A stretch of DNA of 64,000 nucleotides from Bacteroidota bacterium (GTDB taxonomy: Bacteria > Bacteroidota > Bacteroidia > Chitinophagales > Chitinophagaceae): assembly GCA_029573235.1 (NCBI GenBank), contig JAKQGX010000004.1, positions 1 to 64,000 of the forward strand, in the 5' to 3' direction. Position 1 is the first letter of the stretch; each line of letters begins with the position of its first letter. The notes under the pieces are model-generated. The model saw only the letters and a list, made by a program, of their open reading frames with translations, was not told the DNA's origin and did not search any database. Shown here piece after piece: positions 10,291 to 21,429 of the stretch. The translations under genes and the position numbers were made by a program.

Positions 10291-10433
10291 AATACGTTGT
10301 TTGTTTTACGATGGCAATATAGTGTTTTTTTCACCACACCAAAATGAATACTTCAAAACAACCGGCATCATGTACGGGCAATTTGTGAATGAAACTCTTG
10401 AAGAAAAAGAGGTGCTGTGCAAGGATGCTATTC

Positions 10434-11072
10434 TTATTTTTTGAAAACCATCTTAAAGATAACCGGCAGGGTTACGATTAGGATAATACCGATAATAATG
10501 AACTCTAAGTTTCCTCGTACCCAAGCATTTTCGCCCAATACATAACCCAGCGTAGTAAGGCTGCCCACCCACAAAATAGAGCCCAATACATTGTAAAACG
10601 AAAAACGTTTCATATCCATGCGAACAGTGCCGGCAATGATGGGGGCAAAGGTGCGTATCACGGGTAAAAAGCGAGCAATAGCAATTGTAAACCCACCTTT
10701 CTTTTCATAAAACTCATGGGCGGCTTTCACATGTTTCTGTTTTAAGAACCAAGTATCCTGTTCTCGATTTATGAGAAATTCGAACTTGTGTCCAAACCAA
10801 TAGCCAAAATAATTGCCCAGCACAGTAGCCCCCATAAAGAGTACCATCCAAAAGGGAAGGTTCCAAAATTCATTACTGAAATGCAGGCTAGAACTATCTA
10901 CAGAGGCGATTACCATACCCGAGATAAACAACAAAGGGTCGCCGGGCAACATAAAACCAAAAAACACTCCGGTTTCAATAAACAATATTAAGAGGACTAA
11001 GTACAGTCCTCCATTTTTCATAATCCAATCTGGATCCAGCAAATGTTGTATAGGTTCTAAGATAGCTTCCAT
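10434..11072 (-). CDS. DedA family (VTT domain) membrane protein
   Basis: IETGVFFGFMLPGDPLLFISGMV ... FYEKKGGFTIAIARFLPVIRTFAPIIAGTVRM. Confidence 0.92.
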   Translation of the reverse strand: MEAILEPIQHLLDPDWIMKNGGLYLVLLILFIETGVFFGFMLPGDPLLFISGMVIASVDSSSLHFSNEFWNLPFWMVLFMGATVLGNYFGYWFGHKFEFLINREQDTWFLKQKHVKAAHEFYEKKGGFTIAIARFLPVIRTFAPIIAGTVRMDMKRFSFYNVLGSILWVGSLTTLGYVLGENAWVRGNLEFIIIGIILIVTLPVIFKMVFKK

Positions 11073-11175
11073 TTCTAAATTGAGGTGGTTGATAGTATTA
11101 TTCGAGCGGGTTAAATGATGGACGCAGTTGCGCTACGTTTTAAGAAGCGCAACCGTGAAAATCGGGATTTGAGTA

Positions 11176-12135
11176 CTAACCCAATTGCTGCAATGCGGCT
11201 TCCAATTTTGTTTGCATATCCATTTCGGATATAGGCTCCTTCACGAATTTCTTGCCGGTTACTTGCTCATATAATTCGATGTATCGTTCAGAAATAGCCG
11301 TAACAACGTCCGTAGTCATTTCCGGAATTTGTTGCCCATCTTTTCCTTGAAAACCATTTTCCATCAACCATTCTCTTACAAACTCTTTGGACAATTGTTT
11401 TTGGGCTTCGCCTTTTTGTTGTCTTTCTTCAAAGCCATCTAAATAGAAATAACGAGAGCTGTCCGGCGTATGAATTTCATCAATGAGGTAAATCGTATCG
11501 CCGATGCGACCGAATTCATATTTGGTATCCACCAAAATCAGTCCGCGCTCTTTAGCTATTTGTTTTCCTCTTTCAAAAAGTGCCAGGGTATATTTTTCTA
11601 ATTGTTCGTATTCGTTTTGACTTACCAACCCACGGCTGATAATTTCTTCACGAGAGATGTCTTCATCATGTCCTTCGTGTGCTTTGGTAGTAGGTGTGAT
11701 AATGGGGTTTTCAAAGAAATCATTTTCCTTCAATCCTTCCGGAAGTGGCACGCCACATAGTTCCCGCTTGCCGGATTTGTAGGTACGCCAAGCATGACCG
11801 GTCAGGTTGCCACGCACAACCATTTCTACCGGATACGTTTCGCATTTATGTCCTAAGGTTGCATTGGGTAATGGAGTACTGATTTTCCAATTGGGAACGA
11901 TATCTGCGGTGGCATCCAGAAACTGAGCTGCAATTTGATTTAACACTTGTCCTTTGTAGGGAATAGGCTTTGGCAACACCACATCAAAAGCAGAAATACG
12001 GTCGCTTACAATCATGGCTAGGTATTTGTCAGCAATGGTATATACATCACGTACTTTGCCTTTATAAAAATTGGTTTGGTTCGATAATTGCAACATAAAA
12101 TTTTTTTGAGGAGGCAAAGGTAACGGGTTTGACAT
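11176..12135 (-). CDS. purC: Phosphoribosylaminoimidazolesuccinocarboxamide synthase
   Basis: [32 protein letters not shown]; start set at internal Met ([10 protein letters not shown]) of the 328-aa ORF. Confidence 0.93.
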   Translation of the reverse strand: MSNPLPLPPQKNFMLQLSNQTNFYKGKVRDVYTIADKYLAMIVSDRISAFDVVLPKPIPYKGQVLNQIAAQFLDATADIVPNWKISTPLPNATLGHKCETYPVEMVVRGNLTGHAWRTYKSGKRELCGVPLPEGLKENDFFENPIITPTTKAHEGHDEDISREEIISRGLVSQNEYEQLEKYTLALFERGKQIAKERGLILVDTKYEFGRIGDTIYLIDEIHTPDSSRYFYLDGFEERQQKGEAQKQLSKEFVREWLMENGFQGKDGQQIPEMTTDVVTAISERYIELYEQVTGKKFVKEPISEMDMQTKLEAALQQLG

Positions 12136-12244
12136 TTTTATAACGTTAAAAAACAACAGCAACTTGTATTTTTACCCCATAGCTGCAAATGAATATTTGA
12201 CAAACTTGAAAACCTTGTAGCTTCCATATTAAGACGAACACCGC

Positions 12245-12550
12245 ATGAGAAAATATTTTTTAATTGGCACCATAACTATAGCCATTGCCTTCGTATTCGG
12301 AAACTTGTATGCCTTGCCACAAAGCCCCGATGGTAAAGCTGTTTATAAACGCAAATGCGCCCGCTGTCACGGCGATAATGGAGAACCTCAGAAGAAAGGA
12401 GTGACCGACTTGAGAACTAGTGACCTCACCGATGCAGAAGCCTTGAACATTATCACCAACGGTGAAGAGAAAATGCCGGCATTCAAAAAGAAACTAACAC
12501 CCGACGAAATAAAAGCCGTAGCCACTTACGCTAAAAAGTTTAGAAAATAA
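12245..12550 (+). CDS. Cytochrome c family protein
   Basis: YKRKCARCHGDNGEPQKKGVTDLR CXXCH heme site, EEKMPAFKKKLTPDEI with distal Met. Confidence 0.9.
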   Translation: MRKYFLIGTITIAIAFVFGNLYALPQSPDGKAVYKRKCARCHGDNGEPQKKGVTDLRTSDLTDAEALNIITNGEEKMPAFKKKLTPDEIKAVATYAKKFRK

Positions 12551-12764
12551 TTTTTTTCAATGATGGTCATTACAGCCTTCTTTGATTCAAAAAAGAAGAC
12601 TATGCATCATCGTAATCGGTATTCCTCATTGCTTCACACTGTTCCAAACGCCACAATCTATGATTGACCAACGGATACATGTTAGTGCTTGTAATTAGCT
12701 TTTCTGTTGTTTTGAAACTAATCCTCAAAAGTTCTGTATTACCTATTATTTTTGAGCGCTAAAT

Positions 12765-14294
12765 ATGAGGAATACCGTAGGCTATCGTACCATTGCTGTT
12801 GTAGGGCTGTTGCTATTGGCTTCCTGCGCCAATATCACTCGTCCCACCGGAGGGGATAAAGATACGCGTCCACCCAAGCTCCTTTCAGTATCTCCCAAAG
12901 ACTCCTTGCTCAACACTCGCGTAACCCGAATAGAACTGCACTTTGATGAGTTTGTATCGGTAACAAATGCGACCACAGAAGTGCAAACATCCCCGCTATT
13001 GGCGGTACCTCCAGTGGTAGAAGGCAAAAACAAACATGTCGTTATCAAAATCCAAGATAGTGTATTGCGTGCCCATACCACTTATAAAATACAATTGGGA
13101 AAAGCGATTGTGGATGTTAATGAAAACAATGCCTTCAGTGGGTATGAATATGTATTCAGCACCGGCAGCTATTTTGACTCATTGCTGTTGAATGGTCAGG
13201 TTATCAATGCCGCTACCGGATTGCCCGACACAGCTGCTACAATAGTATTGTATGAAGCCCATTCATCGGACAGTATTGTTTTTAGAACCCGGCCGGAATA
13301 CACCGTAAAGACTGATGGAAATGGATATTTTCGTTTTCAAGGATTGCCTCAACAATCATTCAAGATATTTGCCTTGCATGATGCCAATAACAACTTGTTG
13401 TACGATGGCACGAATGAATGGATAGCGTTTTTTGATTCATTGGTTACACCTACCGATACGATTGCTCCCTCACATTCATTGACCCTTTATATCTCTTCCG
13501 AATCGGACACTACTGATAGCAATACACCACAAGCAACAACTAAAAGAAGTGGTAGTAGTCCCACCTATAATGCGGCAGAATCCATGTCTCCCACCAAGGA
13601 TCATGTGAGCAAAAACACAGCCCTTACCTATACCGCCGATATTGATACCACAGACATACGCAAGCGCACCCAAGATATCACAGCACCCATCATTATTCAT
13701 TTCAGCAAACCCATAAAAACGATACAAGCACACCGCATCAACCTTAGCATAGACAGTGCCGGCACGCTCATAGAAGCACCTTTTAATGTAGTGCAAGATA
13801 GCCTCGTGAAAAACAAGGTTGGGCTACACACTTCATGGAAAAGCAACAGCCTTTATACGCTTCGGTTGTTGAAAAATTTTGCCATTGATAGCAATGAAGC
13901 AGAAGCCCTCCCTTCAAAATATCAGTTCCGAACAAAAGCGGAGGAAGACTATGCCACCTTAAAAGTGCATGTGCCCTCAGCCTACTATGGGAAAGCGTAT
14001 GTAATGGTGCTGCTAAAAGACAATCAAGTTACGTATCAGCAACCGATAACCGATACGACCCTTGTATTTGCTCGCCTGCAACCGGCCACATACTCCATGC
14101 GTATCATCATGGATAAAAACCAAAATGGTAAATGGGATCCCGTTAAGTTTTTGTTACGCCAACAACCAGAAATAGTCTTGCCCCACAACCATCGTATTAC
14201 ATTAAAAGCAGGATGGGAAAACATTGTTGACTTCACCGCGTGGCAACCTACTAGTAACACTTCCACTCCAGCTCGATTGGATAAAAAACGATAA
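12765..14294 (+). CDS. Ig-like (Big_5/SbsA-type) domain lipoprotein
   Basis: LLLLASCANITRPTGGDKDTRPPKLLSVSPKDSLLNTRVTRIELHFDEFV, characteristic Bacteroidota Ig-like lipoprotein. Confidence 0.8.
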   Translation: MRNTVGYRTIAVVGLLLLASCANITRPTGGDKDTRPPKLLSVSPKDSLLNTRVTRIELHFDEFVSVTNATTEVQTSPLLAVPPVVEGKNKHVVIKIQDSVLRAHTTYKIQLGKAIVDVNENNAFSGYEYVFSTGSYFDSLLLNGQVINAATGLPDTAATIVLYEAHSSDSIVFRTRPEYTVKTDGNGYFRFQGLPQQSFKIFALHDANNNLLYDGTNEWIAFFDSLVTPTDTIAPSHSLTLYISSESDTTDSNTPQATTKRSGSSPTYNAAESMSPTKDHVSKNTALTYTADIDTTDIRKRTQDITAPIIIHFSKPIKTIQAHRINLSIDSAGTLIEAPFNVVQDSLVKNKVGLHTSWKSNSLYTLRLLKNFAIDSNEAEALPSKYQFRTKAEEDYATLKVHVPSAYYGKAYVMVLLKDNQVTYQQPITDTTLVFARLQPATYSMRIIMDKNQNGKWDPVKFLLRQQPEIVLPHNHRITLKAGWENIVDFTAWQPTSNTSTPARLDKKR

Positions 14295-14455
14295 ACAAAA
14301 GAAGACGGATATGATACCACTTGTAAGTTATTCGAGTGGAAACACTTCATTCATACCCATAATTGAAATAAGCAGGAGCGTCTCACCCTACCTTCCTTCA
14401 CAACTACAATTTTCTAAACATTACTTTACCTTTATCGTCTAATCATCATTAGAAT

Positions 14456-16465
14456 ATGAGAGTAATTCTTTTTCCCTTAATGCTATTTGCATTGGCAGCA
14501 AATGCCCAAAACTCCATGACTCCGGAAATGTTATGGAGCCTAAAACGAGTAAGTGGCAATGGTGTGAGCCCCTCCGGCAAAACGCTATATTATTCCACTC
14601 GTACGGTAGATGTGAACACGCAAAAGTCAACAGCCATTCAATATGCCATGAACCTGACGACCGGTAAAAGCCGTGTATTGTCTTCCAAGAATATCTTTCA
14701 AAGGGATGCTGCCTATTGGTATGCCAAAGAAGGAAATACCCTTTATCGCAGCCATGATAATGGCAAAACATGGGAAGCATTTTATAGCCAAGCAGCCGAT
14801 ATGGAGCAGATTCGCGTATCTCCGGATGGCAATTATATCGCATATTCCAGAGAGGTGGCAGTAAAAGCTGTGATGGGAAATGAACTATATAAAGACCTAC
14901 CCAAGACAACCGCTCGTGTATTCACCGACCTTAACTACCGCCATTGGGACACTTGGGAGGACGGTAAATATTCTCACCTGTTTTTAGTGTCATTGGCCAA
15001 CAATACCATAAAGGATTTAATGCCCAATGAACCCTATGATTGTCCACAGAAACCTTTTGGCGGAACCGAAGATTTTGTTTGGAGCCCGGATAGTAAGTAC
15101 CTCATTTATGTATGCAAGAAAAAGTTTGGAAAGGAATATGCACAAAGCACCAATACCGACTTGTATAAATACGACTTGCAAACCCGCAACACCATCAACC
15201 TGACAGTAGGAATGATGGGCTACGATACCAATCCTGCCTTTAGCAGTGACGGCAAATACTTAGCTTGGACCAGCATGGCTCACGATGGCTTTGAAGCCGA
15301 CAAAAATGATATCTATGTGATGAACACACAAGACGACCATGCACCTAAAATGAACTTGACTGCTGCTTGGGATGGAACCGTGGAAAGTTTTGCTTGGGAT
15401 CATGAAGGCAGCAAAAACATTTACTTCAATGCGGCTTGGCGTGGCACCCAACAATTGTTTGCCGTCAACAACCCGGGCTTGACACGCATCATGCCCATGG
15501 CACATCAAATAACCTCCGGCAATTTTGATATTAACGGGATCATCGGCATTACACCGGATGCTGTGATTGTTTCAAGAACCGATTTCAACCATGCCTCCGA
15601 AATCTTTTCTGTGAAGAAGATCGATGGAAGCATCCAACAATTAACACATGAAAACGATGCTGCCTATAGCCGCATTAGTATGAGCCACTCGGAGTTGAAG
15701 ATGGTAACGACAACAGATGGTAAACAAATGGGTGTGTGGGTTATCTACCCACCAGACTTCAATCCGAAGAAGAAATACCCAACATTATTATACTGCCAAG
15801 GAGGTCCACAATCCGCCTTGACACAATTCTACAGCCTCCGTTGGAATTTTCAATTGATGGCAGCGCATGGCTATATCGTTGTAGCGCCTAATAGACGTGG
15901 GATGCCCGGCTGGGGAGTAAAATGGAATGAAGACATCAGCAAAGACTGGGGTGGTCAACCGATGAAAGATTACCTATCCGCTATTGATGCCATTGCCGAA
16001 GAACCCTACGTGGACAAAAACCGAATGGGATGTATCGGTGCCAGCTATGGCGGTTACAGTGTGTATATGCTTGCCGGTATGCATAACCATCGTTTTAAAA
16101 CCTTTATTGCGCACAATGGTTTGTTTGATTTGAAAAGTTGGTACGGCACGACCGAAGAACTATGGTTTGCCAATTGGGATGTAGGCGGCGGATATTGGAA
16201 GAAACCCGCACCGGCTGGGTATGAAAAATTTAACCCCAGCAACTTTGTAGACAAATGGAATACACCGATGCTCATCATACAAGGCGGAATCGACTTTCGT
16301 GTACCCATTGAGCAAGGGCTGGGTGCTTTTCAAGCCGCACAACTGAAAGGTATCAAAAGCAAGTTGCTGTATTTCCCTGATGAAAACCACTGGGTATTGC
16401 AACCACAGAATGCCTTATTATGGCAACGCGAATTTTATAGTTGGCTTTCCGAAACACTTAAATAA
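14456..16465 (+). CDS. S9 family prolyl oligopeptidase-type peptidase
   Basis: GCIGASYGGYSVYMLAGMHNHRF (GxSxGG nucleophile elbow), IIQGGIDFRVPIEQGLGAFQAAQLKGIKSKLLYFPDENHWV, WD40/TolB-like N-terminus. Confidence 0.92.
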   Translation: MRVILFPLMLFALAANAQNSMTPEMLWSLKRVSGNGVSPSGKTLYYSTRTVDVNTQKSTAIQYAMNLTTGKSRVLSSKNIFQRDAAYWYAKEGNTLYRSHDNGKTWEAFYSQAADMEQIRVSPDGNYIAYSREVAVKAVMGNELYKDLPKTTARVFTDLNYRHWDTWEDGKYSHLFLVSLANNTIKDLMPNEPYDCPQKPFGGTEDFVWSPDSKYLIYVCKKKFGKEYAQSTNTDLYKYDLQTRNTINLTVGMMGYDTNPAFSSDGKYLAWTSMAHDGFEADKNDIYVMNTQDDHAPKMNLTAAWDGTVESFAWDHEGSKNIYFNAAWRGTQQLFAVNNPGLTRIMPMAHQITSGNFDINGIIGITPDAVIVSRTDFNHASEIFSVKKIDGSIQQLTHENDAAYSRISMSHSELKMVTTTDGKQMGVWVIYPPDFNPKKKYPTLLYCQGGPQSALTQFYSLRWNFQLMAAHGYIVVAPNRRGMPGWGVKWNEDISKDWGGQPMKDYLSAIDAIAEEPYVDKNRMGCIGASYGGYSVYMLAGMHNHRFKTFIAHNGLFDLKSWYGTTEELWFANWDVGGGYWKKPAPAGYEKFNPSNFVDKWNTPMLIIQGGIDFRVPIEQGLGAFQAAQLKGIKSKLLYFPDENHWVLQPQNALLWQREFYSWLSETLK

Positions 16466-16497
16466 TTCAACGATCAACAACAGACGAAACATAAGCC

Positions 16498-16806
16498 ATG
16501 ATAACGTATAACGTAACCATAAAACTGGAGAAAGAAATAGAAACCCAATGGGTAACCTGGATGCGAGAAGAACACATGCCCTCATTATTTGACACCGGCT
16601 GTTTCCATAGCTATGTACTGCACAAATTGCTACAAGATGATGCCACTGATGATGGTGTAACCTACATCGCCCAATACCACTGCAACGACCTGAACGAATA
16701 CCAAACTTATATTGACAAATATGCTTCGGAGATGCGCAACGCCGCCTTCGAAAAATTTGGCAATCGGTTTATTGCCTTCCGAACATTGATGGAAAAACAG
16801 TTTTAA
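16498..16806 (+). CDS. DUF4286 family protein
   Basis: MITYNVTIKLEKEIETQWVTWMREEHMPSLFDTGCF...YHCNDLNEYQTYIDKYASEMRNAAFEKFGNRFIAFRTLM. Confidence 0.8.
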   Translation: MITYNVTIKLEKEIETQWVTWMREEHMPSLFDTGCFHSYVLHKLLQDDATDDGVTYIAQYHCNDLNEYQTYIDKYASEMRNAAFEKFGNRFIAFRTLMEKQF

Positions 16807-16926
16807 GAACTACCTAAACCACAAAGCAATTCGGTGCAAAAGAGACAGAAACAGCAAATAAGTGTGAATAAAATGTGGAAAGCTGCAACTGTCAAGGGTT
16901 TTCAAGCAAAAAAATAATTGAAATCA

Positions 16927-16957
16927 TTTGGAACTGTAGTAAACCTCGCTATATTTG
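16927..16957 (+). promoter_or_regulatory. Bacteroidota-type promoter for the HU gene
   Basis: TTTG (16927-16930) - 19 nt - TATATTTG (16950-16957), matches the TTTG/TAnnTTTG consensus. Confidence 0.7.
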
Positions 16958-17000
16958 TTGTAACTGAAATAATTTCTTCATTAAAATCAATTTTAAAAAA

Positions 17001-17282
17001 ATGAACAAAGCAGAACTCATCGACAAAATCGCCAAAGATGCCGGAGTTACGAAAACTCAAGCTAACGATGCCATTGACTCGTTTACTGACAGCATTATTG
17101 CTACCTTAAAGAAAGGAGATCGTGTAACCTTAGTTGGATTCGGTACTTTCTCTGTTTCTGAACGTGCTGCTCGCAATGGTCGCAATCCTCAAACAGGTGA
17201 AGTGATTAAAATCAAAGCTCGTAAAGTACCTAAGTTCAAAGCTGGTAAAGAATTTTCAACGAAGATTGCTAGTAAGAAATAA
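17001..17282 (+). CDS. HU family DNA-binding protein
   Basis: MNKAELIDKIAKDAGVTKTQANDAIDSFTDSIIATLKKGDRVTLVGFGTFSVSERAARNGRNPQTGE. Confidence 0.97.
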   Translation: MNKAELIDKIAKDAGVTKTQANDAIDSFTDSIIATLKKGDRVTLVGFGTFSVSERAARNGRNPQTGEVIKIKARKVPKFKAGKEFSTKIASKK

Positions 17283-17299
17283 TTTTTTCTTGTACTTCT

Positions 17300-17336
17300 C
17301 AAAAAGCAGGCAAGTTTTATTGTCTGCTTTTTTATT
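17300..17336 (+). terminator. Rho-independent terminator after HU
   Basis: AAAAAGCAGGCA...TGTCTGCTTTTTTATTTTT hairpin plus T-run. Confidence 0.7.
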
Positions 17337-17372
17337 TTTGTAATCTAAATCATTTTTTAAAAAATCTATACT

Positions 17373-17486
17373 ATGGGTAGAGGTGACAAACGTACCAAGC
17401 GCGGAAAGATTGCTATGGGCACTTTCGGTAGAAAAAGATTAGCGCGCACCAAAAAAGCAACTGCTACTGCCGGCAAAAAAGCTTAA
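17373..17486 (+). CDS. 30S ribosomal protein THX (bTHX), 37 aa
   Basis: MGRGDKRTKRGKIAMGTFGRKRLARTKKATATAGKKA; not in supplied ORF track because of its length. Confidence 0.9.
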   Translation: MGRGDKRTKRGKIAMGTFGRKRLARTKKATATAGKKA

Positions 17487-17492
17487 TAAAAC

Positions 17493-17516
17493 ACCACCTG
17501 CAACGGTGGTTTTTTT
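17493..17516 (+). terminator. Rho-independent terminator after bTHX
   Basis: ACCACC-TGCAAC-GGTGGT followed by T-run. Confidence 0.8.
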
Positions 17517-17700
17517 ATGCCTATAATTCGTTTGTCTATTCAACAACATTCATCAGCCTTTACGACAAATGGTATCAAGCATAACAACACCATAGCAATA
17601 ATGTTCTTTTCAATTTATCGGTTTATAGCAGGGGCATAGTATCTTGCAAAGAGGAAGTTGTATTAACTTCTCCTTTTCATTTTATCATAGGTATTTTTTC

Positions 17701-20700
17701 ATGAAGCGCATTATCACTATTATTTTCACGATAGTCGTATCTATCAAGACGGCATTGGCACAACAACCCTATTGGCAACAAACCGTGAATACGCAAATAG
17801 AAGTAACCCTTGATGATAAGAACCACTTCTTGCGGGGGAAGGAAATCATAACCTACCAAAACAATTCGCCCGACACCTTACGTTACCTCTACCTGCACTT
17901 GTGGCCCAATGCATATAAACATGATCATACTCCTTTTGCCGAACAACAATATGAACAAAAGAATACAACATTTTACTACGCCAAAGCATCTCAAAGAGGG
18001 TTTATCGATAGCCTCAACTTTGAAATAAATGGAAACTCTCTGGAGTATTTTAGCGCCCCCAACACACCCGACATAGCACGCATCAACCTGCTGCACCCCT
18101 TGCTACCCGGAGAAACGATAACCATTTCAACACCCTTTCGGGTAAAAATACCCGCAATGTTTTCTCGGCTGGGACACTCGGGGCAAGCCTATTATATATC
18201 CCAATGGTTTCCGAAGCCGGCAGTGTATGATCGCAAAGGATGGCACCCTATTTCGTATTTAGATCAAGGTGAATTTTATAGTGAATATGGCTCGTATGAT
18301 GTACGCATTACCCTTCCCCAAAACTATATTGTAATGGCTACAGGCAACATGATGGATGCAACCGAACGCAACTGGATAGACAGCTTAGCAACACTACAAC
18401 CCATCGATTCAAAGAAACCATCATCCGATTCTTTTCCACCAAGCAGTACCACTTGGAAGACCATTCGATTCTACGAAGAAAATGTACATGACTTTGCCTG
18501 GTTTGCCGATAAACGCTATCTCGTAAGAAAAGATAGTTTCCGCTATGACCAAGACACTACCCTTCCGTCAATTACTATTTATACTGCCTTCTTGCCAAAG
18601 TCCTTACATAGTTGGAGTAAAAGCACCCAGCATTTAAAAGACGCTCTAAGAGTATATGGCAACAGCGTAGGTCGCTACCCATACAAAACGATAAAAGCTG
18701 TGCAAGGTGAAATGAATGCCGGTGGAGGTATGGAATATCCTACCATTACCGTTATTGACCAATTGGTGGGGGGATCGAAAACCGTAATCGTACACGAAGC
18801 CGGTCACAACTGGTTTTATGGAATATTAGGCAGTAATGAACGACAACATGCTTGGATGGATGAAGGCATTAATAGCTATTACGAAGCGAGAACCATAGCT
18901 CAAACGAGTGATAGCGCTTTATCTAAAAAAGGAATATCAGTTAATAGTGTTGATGGCATATCTATCAGCTACCAATTGTATCACCCTTTCATTGCACAAC
19001 TGGCGGCTTCTCATACCGACCAAGCCATCAACCAAACGGCAGAAAATTTCAAATCGATGAACTATGGTTTGGATGTTTATTACAAAACAGCTTGGTACCT
19101 GCAATGGTTGGAAGACTATATGGGTACTGCTAATTTTGATGCAGGCATGCAAGAGTATTTTCAATCCTGGAAATTCAAACATCCTTACCCTGAAGACTTT
19201 CGGGAGATTATGAGCCGGCACACCGAGCAACCATTAGACTGGTTTTTTGATGGGCTACTGAACACAACAGAGCGAATAGATTTTTCGATAAAGAAAGTAA
19301 AACAACAACCGAATGAAACCCTGGTACGGGTGCGCAACCATACCGGAATAGCACTGCCGGCAACCCTTGAAGTAAAGCAAAACGATAGTACCACTTCAAA
19401 AATTCATATTCCGCCCTTTGCAAAGGATACCCTCATTGCTATTGCAACACCCCACAAAGGTATCCGGTTATCGGAGGCAGTTGCTGATATGAAAACACAA
19501 AACAATCAGCCCTTTCGAGGCATACAACTGCGCCCAATTGCTGGATTAAACAATGCTGCCAAACAAAAAACATTCTGGCTACCGGCAATGGGTTACAACT
19601 TATATGATGGCTTTGGGCTTGGCTTGATTTGGCATAATATTTCTTTACCCGAAAACAAGTTTCGTTTCATTTTGATGCCTACATATAGCTTTCACAGCAA
19701 GCAACTAACCGGTGCCGGTACGATAGCTTATGTCATGCATCCGCAAAAGTATTTTCAAGAAGTAACGGCACAATTGGATGTTAAAAGCTATCATTACAAC
19801 AGCAGCAAGGTGAATATACCCCAACCACTTTTTGCGCGCTATATCAAATGGGCACCATCTGTGTCCTTTCAACTAAAAGACGCCTCTATAAAAAGCACGG
19901 TGAGACGCACGCTGCAAGTAAAAGGATATGCTATTTCGGAAGATGCATTTACCTATTATCAAAACCCAATAGACAGCTTGTACCGCCCTCAAAAATCCAA
20001 GAATCAGCACTTTTATGGATTGCTGCGATATACCCATCAAAACAATCGTACTTTCAACCCTTTCAGCTATGAAGTAGCAGGGCAAGTAGGGAAAAATTTT
20101 ATTAAAATGTCGGCTGCTGCTAACATCCGAATCGACTATCACTTACCCAAAAAATCGCTTTACCTGCGCGGATTTTTCGGTAAGTTTATAGCGCTACACA
20201 ACACGCCCAGTTATACAAACGACCGCTATTTGCTCAATAGCACTTCAGCAAATCAATACGACTATTTGTATGACCAAACCTACTTTGGTAGAAGCGAGCA
20301 AAAAGGATGGGCTTCGCAACAAATTGCGATGCAAGAAGGTGGATTAAAAATACCTACCCCCTTCCTTTCATCACCATTGGGCAGAAGTGATAATTGGTTG
20401 GCGTCTATCAATATTAAATCAGACTTGCCGATTCGTTTACCCATCCGTCTGTTTATAGATGTTGCCACCTTTGCGGATGCTTCAAAACTAAACCCAAGTG
20501 GCAACAAAATATTGTTTGATGCAGGCGTTGAATGGCATTACGAAGATTGGATAAATATTTACATTCCCTTATTCATGAGTCGCGATTACAAAGATTATTT
20601 CAACACCATTGTTGTAAAAGACAAGTTTTTCCGCAGTATTACTTTCAGTATGCAGTTAGACAAAATTCGTTGGATAAACGCCGGTACCGAGATCATAAAA

Positions 20701-20715
20701 TGGAACGGAAACTAA
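17701..20715 (+). CDS. M1 family metallopeptidase
   Basis: GGGMEYPTITVID, VHEAGHNWFYGILGSNERQHAWMDEGINSY (HEXXH + E); start set at MKRIITIIFTIV within the 1023-aa ORF. Confidence 0.9.
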   Translation: MKRIITIIFTIVVSIKTALAQQPYWQQTVNTQIEVTLDDKNHFLRGKEIITYQNNSPDTLRYLYLHLWPNAYKHDHTPFAEQQYEQKNTTFYYAKASQRGFIDSLNFEINGNSLEYFSAPNTPDIARINLLHPLLPGETITISTPFRVKIPAMFSRLGHSGQAYYISQWFPKPAVYDRKGWHPISYLDQGEFYSEYGSYDVRITLPQNYIVMATGNMMDATERNWIDSLATLQPIDSKKPSSDSFPPSSTTWKTIRFYEENVHDFAWFADKRYLVRKDSFRYDQDTTLPSITIYTAFLPKSLHSWSKSTQHLKDALRVYGNSVGRYPYKTIKAVQGEMNAGGGMEYPTITVIDQLVGGSKTVIVHEAGHNWFYGILGSNERQHAWMDEGINSYYEARTIAQTSDSALSKKGISVNSVDGISISYQLYHPFIAQLAASHTDQAINQTAENFKSMNYGLDVYYKTAWYLQWLEDYMGTANFDAGMQEYFQSWKFKHPYPEDFREIMSRHTEQPLDWFFDGLLNTTERIDFSIKKVKQQPNETLVRVRNHTGIALPATLEVKQNDSTTSKIHIPPFAKDTLIAIATPHKGIRLSEAVADMKTQNNQPFRGIQLRPIAGLNNAAKQKTFWLPAMGYNLYDGFGLGLIWHNISLPENKFRFILMPTYSFHSKQLTGAGTIAYVMHPQKYFQEVTAQLDVKSYHYNSSKVNIPQPLFARYIKWAPSVSFQLKDASIKSTVRRTLQVKGYAISEDAFTYYQNPIDSLYRPQKSKNQHFYGLLRYTHQNNRTFNPFSYEVAGQVGKNFIKMSAAANIRIDYHLPKKSLYLRGFFGKFIALHNTPSYTNDRYLLNSTSANQYDYLYDQTYFGRSEQKGWASQQIAMQEGGLKIPTPFLSSPLGRSDNWLASINIKSDLPIRLPIRLFIDVATFADASKLNPSGNKILFDAGVEWHYEDWINIYIPLFMSRDYKDYFNTIVVKDKFFRSITFSMQLDKIRWINAGTEIIKWNGN

Positions 20716-20721
20716 ACCCAG

Positions 20722-21156
20722 TTGAATGATACTGGTTTCAGCAAAAGTATTTCTATATACCTAATATCGATATCCATCCATAGACTACTTATCTTTGCCC
20801 TCATTCATTTGAGAAGTGTTTTGCAGAAATCAAGCTTACATAAAGGGCTGGCGGTGCTTTTGGCATTAGTGGTGTTCTTCGGTACTACCTCGAAAGAATT
20901 TATCCACTCGTTTGCCGGACACGAAGACACTGAGTCTTGTAATCACACACATAAGGCTCATCCTTCCTTTGAAAGTAAACACCATCACTGTAGTTTTTTG
21001 AGTGATACCCTGATGCCTTTTGATGCTCCTATGAGTATTCAAATTTCAGATGGCATTGCTACTATCTTTCTTATTAAAAATGGGGCATGGATAGAAGCGT
21101 CGGTTTATCCGACGCTCCTGATTCCTACATTACGCGGACCACCATTTGCTATATAA
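20722..21156 (+). CDS. Hypothetical His-rich membrane-associated protein preceding a TonB receptor
   Basis: HKGLAVLLALVVFFGTTSKEFIHSFAGHEDTESCNHTHKAHPSFESKHHHCSF...LRGPPFAI; likely metal-related by context. Confidence 0.55.
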   Translation: MNDTGFSKSISIYLISISIHRLLIFALIHLRSVLQKSSLHKGLAVLLALVVFFGTTSKEFIHSFAGHEDTESCNHTHKAHPSFESKHHHCSFLSDTLMPFDAPMSIQISDGIATIFLIKNGAWIEASVYPTLLIPTLRGPPFAI

Positions 21157-21429
21157 TCTCCAACGGCTCAAATACTATATTCCATTTGTTTCTGACAGGA
21201 ACAAGCACACACATTGCTTACGATAACTGTTGGTAGCCATAAGGGTAGTACCCTGCCGTCTGCAATCCCACTCTCAAGCATTGATTCCAATTGATTAAAG
21301 GTTTATGATGGGATGCTTGCACCATACATATTTACAATCACTACTTCGTCCTTCATTTGTGGCATGTGACTGCAATATGCTGTAGTGAACGACCACGAAT
21401 AGGATGTACTCAATATTATCATTCATTTT

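Noticed and set aside
14439-14909. 156-aa minus-strand ORF
   Set aside because: Antisense to the S9 peptidase start; no domain signal
21157-21429. 273-bp leader before the TonB receptor as a cobalamin or other riboswitch
   Set aside because: Only weak local complementarity; no recognisable riboswitch core motifs by eye
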